Part shown: positions 21,041 to 32,442 of the stretch, in pieces
Position numbering within the stretch: the stretch's first letter is position 1
Layout: the number at the start of each line of letters is the position of its first letter
Source: Cristatella mucedo
Taxonomy: Eukaryota > Bryozoa > Phylactolaemata > Cristatellidae
Direction: 5' to 3'
Assembly (NCBI GenBank): GCA_009760855.2
Contig: WPIO01000017.1
Span: 6,316,501-6,380,500, forward strand
DNA: 64,000 nucleotides
Notes under the pieces: generated by a model
Seen by the model: only the letters and a program-made list of their open reading frames with translations
The model's database searches: none
What the model was told of the DNA's origin: nothing
Translations under genes and position numbers: made by a program

Positions 21041-23960
21041 ACTAGAATGAGAAGAGGATGATTCCTGGTGCAAGCCAGGAGCTTCGAGACAGAGGTAAAC
21101 AAATGATTGCTCGGCCGTAGCCGGAAAAACCCATTGATATAGATATTGAATTAGGTGTGAGCGATAGCTGCCAGCCCACCATATGGTTTCTGCAATCAAT
21201 CTTGGAGTAAGATTGGTTGTAGCAGAGCAGTCTGTCGACTTCAGCCAGGTCTTAGTTTAGTTCTAGCACCTAGCGGTCTATTTTGTACAGATTGATCCAA
21301 ACGTGCTGTAGGGGACTAGCGTTGACGTAACTCAGCCGGACAAACGGGTTCCAAACGGCGCCCAAACAGCGCTTGTAACAGGTGCTTGCGACATGCCGAT
21401 GCCTGACAGATGTCGGCGAAGGAGACAGGTCGAAGCGAGGCTTACTAGTCGTAGATGTTACATGGATACGCACAGGAATTCTGACGGTAGCAGAGTTTGT
21501 AAACGATTAAGAGCGCCCATAACATAATATAGCGAGTCCGTGTCCGTAGCGCTGGAGAAGTCTTGTCGATAGCTACAGACAGGCGCCTGTGTACAGCACC
21601 AGCCATTGAGTAGGCAGCCTCCTTTAGAAGCCCGAAGTTCAATGGACTAATTGCTACACTCGACACATCCGACTCCCGGAGGCTCTCATTCAGGAACCGC
21701 CAATGATCTGCAGGGTTATCGTAATTTGGCTGACTTTGGCCAAATCGTTAGTTTCGCGCTCGCTGCGCCCGCTCACCAGCCCAGCATGCTTTATCCGGGC
21801 GACGCACTACTCGTGACCCTGGCAGAGGCATGCGGCGGACATGCGTCAGTGCTTCCTGAAGAGGCACGACGATGACAATGCAAGCATGCATACATGATTG
21901 TACCGGATCCACCGTGGAACATCAGAGGCTGGAATGCAACAGCAGGGGCCTCGTATGACGAAGGCTGGCAGTGGCTGGCGGTGGGCAATTATGTGTCTAT
22001 TCAGGCATTGTTTGTGCAGCATTAAGGGCCAAAGGACTCCCGGTATTTATAAACCAGGCCTGCGTTCTATCGCTCGCGGCGTTCGTCACTTGGATGGCTT
22101 CGACGTTGCAATGTCTAGAACAGCTGCGGGTTAGGCGCCGTATCGGAAGTGAGAGGTACATGCTTTAGTATTGTTAGTTTTAAATAGAAGAGCTGTGAAA
22201 TCTGGTGCGCATCGAATCTTATCTCATTCCCGCTATTGGGTTTTACCACACGCTGATCGAACGTACTTGATTTTTTTTCGCTGTCCCGCCGATTCGTCTT
22301 TCAAATGCACTAGTTGGCCCGATACGGAAAACCAAGGCAAATTTGATAGGTAGTCTTTATAGTTTTTTTCTACGAACCTGTAGGCACAATGGAAATTATA
22401 CAGCAAATTGTTATAGGCGGCAATTTAAATCGCCTCAATTAAGCTTGATAGCTAGCAAAGAGATGCCAATCAGTGATCGCCCACAGCTCTTTTAGGCCGT
22501 CGGCGTTTTGGACGACGATTTGAAAATGAAATTTTTGTAGTTCTTAAGCTTCAATCGCATGTTGATGACTGACTATCACAGTAGCAAAGATCTTACCAAT
22601 TTGGTTTCAAAAATGGCAGGAACCAACCGCACCGTAGTGCAGTGAGTTTTTGTCGGCTTCAAAACCCATTTACATCGGGGGGGGGGGTGACTGCCCTCAC
22701 CCCCCCACGATTTGCCACCATGCCTTGATTTTGGCTGGTTACCACCCCTTCACAACTGTTCGTATGGCTACCGTTAATTTTAACTACGCAATAAGTAAAC
22801 ACCTACCAGTGCAACCCGGTGGAGAGTTTTGAATTTTGAGGAGATTTTTGAGAAATTTGTTGGAGAGTTTTGAGAGTTCTTCGAAGAGTTCTGAAGGCCA
22901 CTTGGGGCGTGCACTGGACGAAGAGCTGGTTGAAGCTCAAGGCTCAAGATTTAATGAAGGAACGGGATGATGCCGAATGATGTTGTCTGAACTATGCCTC
23001 CCATATGCCGGTTCTAGGGCATCGGTTATCCCTTGCGATAGATAGAAGCCCCAGCGGCCAGAGGAGAGACGCCATTCGGTCGGTTGGCCAGCGGCCAGAG
23101 GCCAACCGACCGAATGGTGGCTGCTGAGGGATAGAAGCGCTGACCAGGTTCCAGGCTGTACAGTAAAGGGTTTTCAAGAAGAAATTCCGTGAGAGGAAAG
23201 CGTACAAGTTAGGCATGGAAACATGATCGCTAGAATTTTCATTGGATTGGTCACTTAAGAGTTTCAGATACGCCGTCCAACTGCTACTGCAGCGGATGTA
23301 AGGACAGCAATGGGTGTCAGAAGGGTGTGTAGGACGCCCCGACTTGTAAGGTCGCCCAGATTTTGCTGCTCATTTACTCTTGTATGTTTCACGCGTCGAC
23401 TGGCAGCAGTTCCTGACATTCGCATTCAAGGTCACTGCGACTTGGTTGTCCAAGCTGCAGCGTTAGTCTCTGCTCTCGTGTGTTCATTGGTCATCGTTAG
23501 CCATCGTTTAATCTTGCTTTAAATTTTCGCGAGCGCGCGCCCCCACCCCGCTGCCGCCCGCCGCACCCCCAGTAGCCCTCGCTCTTCCCTTGCGCTACCT
23601 TGCGGAAGGCACTTTTATCGGATACCGGCTAATATGCTAATTAACCTCGCCCTTGCTGATGATACATGAGCGCCCTCTTTTCCTCTTGCGCGGCGTCGTT
23701 ACTTGTTTCGCTTCTCACGAGTTCCCGCCGTTTGAGCTCGCTGTCTCGCTTCCTTTTCTGCCTGGCATGCGACGCTTGCGCCACTGCACTGTGCCAGAGT
23801 AGCTGTCTTCTAGCGCTACGTGCACTCGGCACTAGGCAGCGTGAATATCACAGCAGGCTCTTTTTTTTGAGTATGCTAGATAGCCGAGTTTGGTCGCTTA
23901 GTTTGCAGGTCATCGAGACGCTCACACAAAGAGCATAGAGTGGTCTTGCCGTTCGGATTT
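21041..23960. other. Intron 3 stretch with no recognised element
   Basis: Apart from a G run near 22679 and a perfect hairpin at 23072-23117, no coding or transposon similarity was recognised. The open frames are short and unremarkable. Confidence 0.4.
23072..23117. repeat. Perfect 18-bp inverted repeat with 10-nt loop
   Basis: The left arm at 23072-23089 is CCATTCGGTCGGTTGGCC and the right arm at 23100-23117 is its exact reverse complement. The loop AGCGGCCAGA is part of a CCAGCGGCCAGAGG word that also occurs about 37 bp upstream. Confidence 0.95.
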
Positions 23961-23964
23961 AAAC

Positions 23965-24262
<298 letters not shown>

Positions 24263-24394
24263 GTAAGTCAAATGGAGCTTGTGTGTGCAAACAGTGTGAC
24301 ACCCCACCTTTGTCCAGCTCTGAGCTCTTTTTAACGGAGGTGCATTACGCAGCTCGCTCAGCTTATGGCTACTGAACGGTTGACGATCGGCAGA

Positions 24395-24555
24395 TGTTAA
24401 TTATAAGAGATTTGTTTGTACAACACTCTAAGAGAGCTAAATCTCTTTCTTGGCACTTTAAATGTGCTGTAAATGAAACGCGACAATGATCATTGGTAAA
24501 ATGCAAAGTGTCAGCACGCATAGGAACATACAATGCTATTTACACGGACTTGGCG
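24395..24555 (-). mobile_element. LINE-A-like 3' UTR fragment
   Basis: It holds CTCTAAGAGAGCTAAATCTC and TTTCTTGGCACTTTA, the LINE-A stem-loop region, followed by diverged 3' UTR words (GTGTCAGCACGCATAGGAAC). No coding part remains. Confidence 0.72.
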
Positions 24556-24869
24556 AATGATGTGACGTTTCGTAGGCGACGGCAGTGACGGAACCAGGTT
24601 TTGACCTAGGGGGAAAGACCTGCAAAATTAGTATGTCGGGGTTCAAGACCCAGTAGGTTTTCATATAGGCGGGGCTAGATCCGCAATCAATGAAACATTA
24701 CAGCACCTAATTGTAACGTTTATTTGACACCAACTCGGGCGCTGCTTATCGAGTAGAGTTAAGACGTAAGTTTCATTGTCGGTTACTATGGTTGGTTGTC
24801 GGGTGGAGCCAAAGAATTGAGGACGGCCGAGCTCTCAGCCCAGCTGTAGGGGAGCAACCGGCGGCCCCC

Positions 24870-25650
24870 CGCCCCGCCACTGGGTGACAGCCTCGGCGAC
24901 GCTACGGCCAAAGAGCAAAGCTCTCAAGGACCTCGCGTCGGGCCGGTTAGACGGCATTCCGGCAGTTCGCAGTCGCGCCAATTACTGCTGCCATCCTTGC
25001 GCATACCTTCACCCTTTTATCAGTCCTTAATCAGGCGATGGTGTACACATGGCGCTGCTCGTCCGAGCTCCGCCGGTCGTTATTGGCCGTCAGATGCCCG
25101 CACCCGGTTAAATATGGCTAAAGCTGCTGGCGCGAAAGTGCTGTCTTCTTGGACGCAAGAGAGCGAAATAATTGGGCTTGATTCTCCCGACCGGCGCAGC
25201 AGGCGGTCGGCGGCCAAATGCCGCCCGAGAATGGAGCCCTTAAAAGCAACTGGCGCTCGGCAGCGAACATAAAAAGCGGCATTAAGGTGTGTAGCATAAA
25301 GTAGCGAGAGAGCGTGTGAAGTTTAGTCTGGCGATGAAAGGGCCATCTGGCTTCCGACGGCCGCGCGATCGAGATGCAGGCGGAGCCGTATCGATGTCAA
25401 TTAGCGATGGCGAGCGACGTGGCGCCGCTGCCATCGCCGTCGCCGCCGCATCCGTCGCCGTTGATGGAGTCCTAGGCGCTGGTGCTACTGACGCTGCCGA
25501 CCCCGGCACTAGTCAGCGCCTGCGAAGCGAGCCTCTAAAATACTCAGCGCCGGCTCAACGCTGTTGGATTACTTCGGCGGCACCGTTCATCAGCGCGGGG
25601 AAGACCCCCCAGTTTGTCTGCGAGAAAGAAAATGGTCAGTCTCTGTGCAA
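24870..25650. other. GC/CpG-rich island inside Wnt intron 3, no recognised gene
   Basis: Base composition resembles the promoter stretch of the Wnt gene and not the surrounding repeat-rich intron. It contains short open frames (one from 25374 encodes 32 residues; another spans 25316-25855) without a known domain. It could be an alternative promoter, an enhancer or an unrelated first exon. Confidence 0.35.
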
Positions 25651-26051
25651 TCTGGGTAATCGCAAGGTACCATGGGGGGGACTCGTAACACGCTATTCAG
25701 TCCGGGGATTCTTAGAAACCGCGGCTATGTCAATAAGTTCAGTTTTCCTTCAATATACATTTAAGCACAGACCGTGTAAACCATGCAGGTATATGCGAGT
25801 CAGTATGTTACGCGAAAATCCATGTAAGGAGAATGGCCTTAGAAGGCAACGGTGACGGAGAAAAATGAGGATGGTGCCGCAAGAAAGACATTGAGCGAAG
25901 CAAAATAGCACGCCTGAGCAATAGACTTTCCAAAGGAAACAGACGCAATGAAACCCGGCTTAAAGCACCTATCAACTCTTAATCTGAAAATGTTCGTGTA
26001 CATCTGACTTCAAAATTGACCACTGTGCTTAATTTTATGAGTATCTATGTA

Positions 26052-26893
26052 CAGTCGTCCCGCGCCACTTCGTGCTTCGACTTTCGCGGCTTCACTCTAT
26101 CGCGGTTTTTTTAATACGTGTATATCCATTAAAAAGTTGATCGAGATAGTCAAAATGATACGGCGCGCACTCGTTTTTTCAAAGTCAATTATACACCCCA
26201 GCATTAGAATTAAAATTACTGTATGCATCGGACGCGGAAGAAGACTACTATGCACCTTTTGAAGATACTGTACCACTTGAAGACTCTCCTACTGAAGTTG
26301 TGCCTTCAGAGGAGCAGTAACCTTACTCTTCTTTGCTGTGCTGTAATCTCTTCATCTTAATCGCTTCATCACCAAACGCACTATTTTTAAAGCTTGGTGT
26401 TTGAACGTTATAATTGCGTGTGCAATTAAGTCTACAATAAATAATAATACGATGTTTGTAAGCTCTAATACGTCTTATTTTCTCTCACGGTGTCTAATAA
26501 ATAAATAAATACTAGCTGATTTATTAGCCTCTTTTGTATAGCATCAGAAGAGTCTTTACGCCTTTCACCGCCGCTTGCAGTGGCGATAAAGAATCACCCA
26601 TCGTAGGATTCGAACCCACGACATCGGGACCGAGGTTGTGAAAAACAACCGCCTTACCTAGTGTGCGATCACGGCTCACCAATATATTTGGTAATACGAG
26701 TGTAATGTTGACTAAAATGGTGTTATTTCATGTACAGAGGGCTCTAATAATGTTAAAAACTGTATTTAGAGGGGTCATAAACAGGTCTTCTACGAAATAT
26801 TTGATTTATAAATAAAGAATCCTACTTCGCGGAAATTTACCTATCGCGGCAAGAGTCTGGAACCAATTAACCGCGATAAACGAGGGACGAGTG
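26052..26893 (+). mobile_element. pogo/Tigger-like (Tc1/mariner superfamily) non-autonomous element
   Basis: The termini are inverted: the left end CAGTCGTCCC matches the reverse complement of the right end (CACTCGTCCC), and each is flanked by TA (26050-26051 and 26894-26895). Subterminal words such as CTCTATCGCGG and CTATCGCGGCAAG are typical of Tigger-like TIRs as I know them. About 26230-26323 an acidic frame (DAEEDYYAPFEDTVPLEDSP) ends in a stop and may be the C-terminal tail of a transposase. The rest of the transposase is absent. A SINE-1 copy is inserted at 26505-26690. Confidence 0.78.
26505..26690 (-). mobile_element. SINE-1 copy nested in the Tigger-like element
   Basis: Tail with AAAT repeats at the left, then GCTGATTTATTAGCCTCTTT, CACCGCCGCTTGCAGTGGCG and the reversed B box GGATTCGAACCC. 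The head ends GTGTGCGATCACGGCTCACC. Near full length. Confidence 0.92.
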
Positions 26894-26997
26894 TATAGTG
26901 TATGTACACATATGTGTACCAGCATAGTTGCATCAATAATCATAATAAAAGGACATTTTTATCTATAGTGAATCCACACCTGAATATACCTTCACAT

Positions 26998-27033
26998 ACA
27001 CGCGCGCACACACACACGCACACACGTACACAC
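26998..27033 (+). repeat. CA-rich microsatellite
   Basis: Imperfect (CA)n with CG and TA interruptions. Confidence 0.85.
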
Positions 27034-27149
27034 ATATTATACATATACATACGTGTAGGCATTAATCATATGTATGTTATGTATATACACATATGCATAT
27101 GCTGTAATGTAAGTACGGTGATGGCTCAAAACTTTGCGAACCCTGGGAA

Positions 27150-27565
27150 TCAATACAGATCTTTAACGTTATCAAATAACGCTTACAAATCCTTTGGAGA
27201 CCGTGCCTTTAGTTCGTATGCTCCCAAAGCCTGGAACTCACTCCCGACTTGCGTCACGACATCTCCTGACTTGCCCACATTTAAAAAGAAACTAAAATGC
27301 TCCTATTTATGACAGCATTTAGTGGGTTCCTGTGATTTGTCTTTTATGTGCTTATGCTTGCTGACACCGTTGCATGCTGCCACTACCCACACTTGCATGG
27401 TGAGCCAATGCTTGTCACCTCTAACCATGTTACTCTTGTTGTTTATGTTGAGCATGCTTCCACTTACTATTCGATAGTGCTTCATTTGCAGCAATTTTAA
27501 AGCTCCTAGAAAGAGATTGAGCTTCTCCGGGGGCGCTTTATCAAATGTATTATTATTATTAATGT
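27150..27565 (+). mobile_element. LINE-A fragment, 3' end
   Basis: The + frame reads [20 protein letters not shown], then NSLPTCVTTSPDLPTFKKKL, the C-terminal end of the LINE-A protein. The 3' UTR, stem-loop (GCTCCTAGAAAGAGATTGAG) and ATT-repeat tail follow. Confidence 0.88.
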
Positions 27566-27659
27566 TAAAATTAAAAACAAATCTACACAAAAAGTACTAC
27601 CCCAGGTGTCATTAGTATGAGGAAGCAATAAAAGTTGCAAATTATTCGTGTTAATACCT

Positions 27660-28510
27660 TGGTTAGCCTACTAAATGACCTTTCACTACGTGACCACATC
27701 AGATCCATAGCCAGGTCTTGAGCTTCAAAAAATTGCTACTTGAGCTTCAAAACATTTCTGAAACACGGGCTTGCTTAGACAGGGTTACTACATCCAAATT
27801 GGTTCATGCATTCGTGACATCCAGTTTCGACTTCTGTAACTCACTACTTACTGGCCTTCAGGCCTATGGGATCCGGCGCTTACAGCCAATGTAAAACTCT
27901 GCAGCTGGGCTTGTCTGTCGTGAGCGTTGCAGTTGCCACATCATACCATTTCTCGCCAACCTGCAACAGCTCCCAGTCAAGAAACGCACCGAATTCAAGG
28001 TTATGTCATTCACCTTTAGGTTCATTCATTCTTTGGCTCCTGCCTACCTATCCAATCTTCTCCCCCGCTAGACTAAGCATAAAACCATTTGCTTTTCGGA
28101 TACTAGCTGTTTACCTATACCTCGTACAAACCTCAAATCGTTTGGAGATCGTGCCTTTAGTTTGCATGCTCCCAACGCCTGGAACTCACTCCTAACTGGC
28201 GCCGCGACATCCTATGACTTTACGACATTTAAAAAGAAAACAAAAATGCACCTGTTTATCGCAGCGTTTAGTGGGTCCATGTCATTCATCCTTTGTATGC
28301 TAAAGCGTGCTGACACTGCATGCTGCTACTCACAGTGTCTACGAGTTGGCCCTGTGCACATATCTCATTCAACAATGTTGTGCTTGATGACATAGCGAAT
28401 GTTGCCACCGATCATTTTATCATGCTTTCTGTATAGAATCTGTGAATCGCCTAGAAATAGATTAAGTTATCTGAGGGCACTTTACAAATTTATTATTATT
28501 AATATTATTA
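27660..28510 (+). mobile_element. LINE-A copy, 5'-truncated
   Basis: It starts near the LNDLSLRDHI segment of RT and runs through the C-terminal domain with frameshifts ([30 protein letters not shown]). It ends in stem-loop GCCTAGAAATAGATTAAG and a TTATTATTAATATTATTA tail. The 3' UTR is somewhat diverged. Confidence 0.87.
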
Positions 28511-30360
28511 GTAGGTGAAACAATATGCAAAATTAACTCATTTGATGGTTTCAGGTGGGTTCGGAAACAATTAATGGTTTTTGAAGGACAGTTTTTCGTA
28601 GAAAAATCAGAACGCGGTAAAATAAAAGTTTCTGGATGTGCCAAATATCCTCTCTTGGTAAAGTTATTGTGCGTGCTTGCCGGGAACTTCGGCAGACTTG
28701 GTCAAGGTTTGAGACATCCGGTTGTGCGCGTTCCCGGACATAGGTTGGAAAGACCATGTTCAACAATATTCACGAAGTTGATGATACAGTTAGAATGACA
28801 AACTTGACAACTAGGTTTTCTGTTGAAGTTCAGGCGTGTAAATGCATACAATCTGTACAGAAGTCATGGCAGACTCATGAGACGCTAAAACCATAGTTGG
28901 GTTAAGTGTCACTTCACTCGCTTTACATCAGCTTACTTATGCTAACTCCTTTGTCTTCCACTTTTGCTCTCGCACCATCCACTCCTCAGCATCTATTAAT
29001 TTTGCCATCCCTCGCCGGGATAAACTGAAATCTTATTGTGATCGATCCTTCAACTCACGTGCACTAAAAGTCTGGAACTGACCTATGAATTGCTACGGCC
29101 GTAATTTGCAATGAGCTTGCGTCCTTGGTGTGGGACGACCTTGCTTCTTTCAAGTGTCAGCTATTGTGACTCAAGGTCATTTTTCTGTTTGCTCCTGAGA
29201 AATTTTCATGTTTGTTCCGGCGTGCAAACTGTGTGCAAAATCCGGTGCATGTTGCCAGCCAGAGATCTTACTAACCTGTGGTCAAGAGTTTCTTGGCGTT
29301 TGCTTTAGTTTGCTGGCCCTGAGTGTGATACACCTGCTTGCTTGCGTGTGCTTGATACCGTGCGTGTCAATAGCCACTAGGCATTTATTCTTTGGCCAAG
29401 ATTTTTAAAAGTACCTGGATAGAGAATACAATTGCTTTGTTAAGACCCAGTCCTTTAGTAACTGTATATGCGAACAAGTTTTCACGAGGATTATGAGAAG
29501 TTAGTTCGACATCTATTATATGCTTTCGGAAAACAAACTAGGAGATTTAAGGTCTGGGAAATTGCTTAAAATAGTTATAGAATTTATTTCTTGTCAGAAA
29601 CCTTGTGGGCTAGTTTTTAATTTTTACCGCATTGTCGATGTGCTCGAATCACCTAAAACCATGTCACGCTTATAATTACACATTCAGAAAATGGCATTCT
29701 TTACACCCTCGACGTTTTCTCAGAAAATTTCCGACTACGACCCCGGTCACTAAGATATTTGCGTTTAGAGATTTATTTATTATTTACGTTTAATTGATGA
29801 ATTCAGATAATATCTTACTCCCCGGAGTATCCTTTGAGAATGAAAATTATTTCAGAAGCCAGAAAACCCTCACATTCTTTAACAACAGGCTCATTTCGCA
29901 TGCTTTTGCACCCGGTAATCAAACCACGATGGCAGCCTGCACGACTTTGGTTTTGATGTGAAACGTGCATCGTTACAACAAATTAAAAACCTGTAAGCAT
30001 GTTCGAGGCAGTGGTCACATGCATGCATCCATATGTCGACATTATAAGCTTTTCCATGGGTATTAGTGAATATAATTTGTAGCATTTTTTAATTATTCGC
30101 TGCTCTTTTTAGTACTCGCCTTTATGTCCTGGCAGTGTAAAGTAATATATTTCCGTCGGTAACTCCACTAAGCTACAAGGAACAAGATGGTTTTTATGCG
30201 GGTGAGCTTTCTATAACTCACTCAAAATTTTCACGACCTGGCGTACGATCCTTTGACATTAGTGTTACTTTTATATAGTGTGAACTCTTTGCTAGCGCTC
30301 TCGACCAGCCATAAATGCTGCAGGGACGGGTCCTCCTCGAGCCTTCTATGAAGTTAATAA

Positions 30361-30398
30361 ATATATACGTATACATACATACATATATACATACATAC

Positions 30399-30434
<36 letters not shown>
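30361..30434 (+). repeat. (ATAC)n/(AT)n microsatellite
   Basis: ATACAT-type repeats passing into a pure AT run that directly abuts the truncated SINE-1 at about 30435. Confidence 0.95.
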
Positions 30435-30436
<2 letters not shown>

Positions 30437-30444
30437 CGAGAGAC

Positions 30445-30548
30445 GGAGAGAGGTGGGTGATTCTTTATCGCCGCTGCAAGGGGTGGTGATAGCCGTAAAG
30501 GCTCTTCTGTCGCTATGCAAAAAAGGCTATTAAATCAGCTAGTATATG
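30445..30548 (+). mobile_element. SINE-1, 3' half only
   Basis: It starts at GGTGGGTGATTCTTTATCGC and keeps the body and tail (GTAAAGGCTCTTCTGTCGC, GGCTATTAAATCAGCTAG). The tRNA-like head and B box are missing and are replaced by the AT microsatellite. Confidence 0.85.
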
Positions 30549-30614
30549 TATATGTAGGTGTATAGTTAGTATTCCTGTATATAAAGATATACATGTACGA
30601 GTCTAATTTATACT

Positions 30615-30617
<3 letters not shown>

Positions 30618-30690
<73 letters not shown>
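30618..30690 (+). repeat. (TA)n microsatellite
   Basis: An uninterrupted TA run of about 70 bp. Confidence 0.97.
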
Positions 30691-30691
<1 letters not shown>

Positions 30692-30799
30692 CTTTCCCGA
30701 ATGCTCTACTGACTCACAGAGGAGGAATTTCTCAAGGTGACCATAGAAATGTAGAGGCTCTGCCAGACGCCATCTCACTTCAACACTCAAATGATAATA

Positions 30800-31000
30800 T
30801 TACTTAGTAACACATTTTATAGCATCCTCAGAGACTAGAATCTCTTTCTAGGCACTTTACACATGCTTTAAAGAAAGCGTGATCATAGATTAGTGGTAAC
30901 ACGCACAGTGTCAACCTACATGATATAGTTAGTGGTAATAGACAGTGTCAATGCGCATCAACACACGGAGGACAATTCATGCGGATCCAGCAAACGTATT
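30800..31000 (-). mobile_element. LINE-A 3' UTR fragment
   Basis: It contains the stem-loop word AGAGACTAGAATCTCTTTCT and TAGGCACTTTACACATGC. Degenerate 3' UTR words (CAGTGTCAACCTACATG, CAGTGTCAATGCGCATC) follow. No coding region left. Confidence 0.78.
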
Positions 31001-31383
31001 AAGGAACAAGTGCAGTTAATTTGAACTCTTTCTTCTGCTGAGCCACGAATAGCTATGGCTCGCGGACACAGGGAAGACCTCCCGAGCTTGCACGCGGTTC
31101 TCTGAAGCGCTGGGCCGCATGAGCTCCGCCCCCAGGTGAAGACTGCACGCGTGCCGCCTTCGTTTCATTTGCATTCACTTTTTAATGACTTCGCCACTGG
31201 CGTCGGCGCCACCCGCCGCGGCTGCGCCCATGAGCGAATCTCGGTGCGATGCGCGTCGGGGCAGCGTCAGCGAGACGGCAGGGCCCTCACTTGCTATCTG
31301 TATAGACAGCAAACTGACGGCGGTGGCAGTGCACGCGGGTGCATTGTGAGCGAGCGTGCAAATTACGCAAAAGTAGAACTCGT

Positions 31384-31512
31384 CTGATTTTTCGGCCTCC
31401 TTTATATAGTGGGAGTAGAGCAATAGCGGCTGTCACTAGCGTGCTTGCAGTGGGCAGTAAGAAAACTGCCTTATGCAGGAATCGAACCCATTGCCAGGGT
31501 CGCGGAGTGTGA
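31384..31512 (-). mobile_element. SINE-1 old copy
   Basis: Reversed SINE-1 with CTGATTTTTCGGCCTCCTTT, GCTTGCAGTGGGCAGTAAG and the reversed B box GGAATCGAACCC. Much diverged; a second SINE-1 follows directly. Confidence 0.72.
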
Positions 31513-31672
31513 GGATAGCTAATTTAACAGCCTAATTTATATACCGACTGAAGAGCCTTAATGACTGTCGCCGCCGCTTGCATTGGATAATAAAGGAATG
31601 CCAATTGTGGGATTCAAACACACGACCTCGGTCTGAACAGCGACCGCCTTACCTCATGGGCAGAGGGCACCA
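31513..31672 (-). mobile_element. SINE-1 copy just upstream of Wnt exon 4
   Basis: Reversed SINE-1: AGCTAATTTAACAGCCTAAT, CGCCGCTTGCATTGG, TGTGGGATTCAAACACACGA and ACCGCCTTACCTCATGGGC. The B box has one change. It ends about 70 bp before the exon 4 acceptor. Confidence 0.85.
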
Positions 31673-31740
31673 TACGCTTGGGCTACGACTCAGCGGCGGC
31701 GCGCGTCGCTTCAATCTGCTAGCAGCACGTCTGCCTTCAG

Positions 31741-32442
31741 GTGCTAAAAGACGCGTCGCGAGTGCAGTGCCAGTGCCACGGACCGTCCGGATCGTGCACC
31801 GCCAAGACCTGCTGGACCGCGCTGCCCACCGCCAGACAGCTGGCCTCCGAGCTGTACCGGCGCTACACTCGTGCCAAGCACGCGCCTCCTCCGCCGCCGC
31901 CGCAGCTCCCGTCGACGACGTCGTCGCAGCTACCGCCACCGAACGGTACCCGCCTCTGGCAGCCGCCGAACGCCGAGCTCCGGCATGGAGGAGCGGCTGC
32001 CGCTGACGAAGCCAGACGGCCTCAACTCGGCGAGATGCGGCACGTCGAGCGACTGGCCTCGTCGCGTCGAAGCCCCAGCGCAGCCGCTCCGAGCGCGTCG
32101 CCGCTGCCGCCCGACGAGCGTCGCCGCCGGCGGCGGCAGCAGCGGCGGTCGTCCGCCACCGCCGCGGCAACGACCGCGGGGAGCCTGCTCTATCTGGCGC
32201 CTTCGCCCAGCTACTGCGAGGCCGACGCGAAGCTGGGCACTCCGGGCACACGCGGGCGAAAGTGCAGCCGCACAGCGGGCAGCGCCGACTTCGCCGGCGG
32301 CTGTCATCTGCTGTGCTGCGGTCGCGGCTACGACACGCGCCAGACGACCGCCATCCGGCAGTGCGCCTGCAGGTTTCAATGGTGCTGCCAGGTGGCTTGC
32401 AGACTGTGCGCGAGCACGGCGGAGGAGCACACGTGCAAGTGA
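31741..32442 (+). CDS. Wnt: Wnt exon 4: acylated hairpin, long linker, C-terminal cysteine-rich domain
   Basis: The acceptor is CTGCCTTCAG at 31740. The 233 codons start VLKDASRVQCQCHG. The thumb hairpin CHGPSGSC followed by KTCW carries the serine (about residue 214 of the joined protein) that Porcupine palmitoleoylates in known Wnts. Conserved sequence resumes at SLLYLAPSPSYC, then GTRGRKC, LLCCGRGYDT, CRFQWCCQV and a terminal HTCK before TGA. Sixteen of the 24 cysteines are in this exon, including the CC pairs of the C-terminal finger that contacts Frizzled and LRP. Between RRYTRAKHA and SLLYL lie about 100 residues rich in Pro, Ala, Arg and Ser, with a poly-Pro run and an arginine run; most Wnts have roughly 35-45 residues there. 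The segment holds one possible N-glycosylation site (NGT). The GC-rich linker creates long shadow frames on both strands. Confidence 0.95.
   Translation: MLKDASRVQCQCHGPSGSCTAKTCWTALPTARQLASELYRRYTRAKHAPPPPPPQLPSTTSSQLPPPNGTRLWQPPNAELRHGGAAAADEARRPQLGEMRHVERLASSRRSPSAAAPSASPLPPDERRRRRRQQRRSSATAAATTAGSLLYLAPSPSYCEADAKLGTPGTRGRKCSRTAGSADFAGGCHLLCCGRGYDTRQTTAIRQCACRFQWCCQVACRLCASTAEEHTCK

Larger units (their letters stand above)
28511..30790. other. Intron 3 stretch, mostly unassigned
   Basis: A diverged LINE-A-like C-terminal fragment is likely at about 28930-29105 (SCIINF-like, DRSFNSRALKVWN). The remainder holds AT microsatellites near 30361-30434 and 30618-30690 and a truncated SINE-1. No gene recognised. 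Confidence 0.4.

Noticed and set aside
25316-25855. A 179-residue + frame in the CpG-rich island
   Set aside because: Ala/Gly/Arg-rich translation typical of GC-rich DNA read in the wrong frame; no domain. Kept only as an island of interest.
29111-29408. Cys-rich frames that looked like a small secreted protein
   Set aside because: Overlapping frames without start context or family pattern, next to a diverged LINE fragment.
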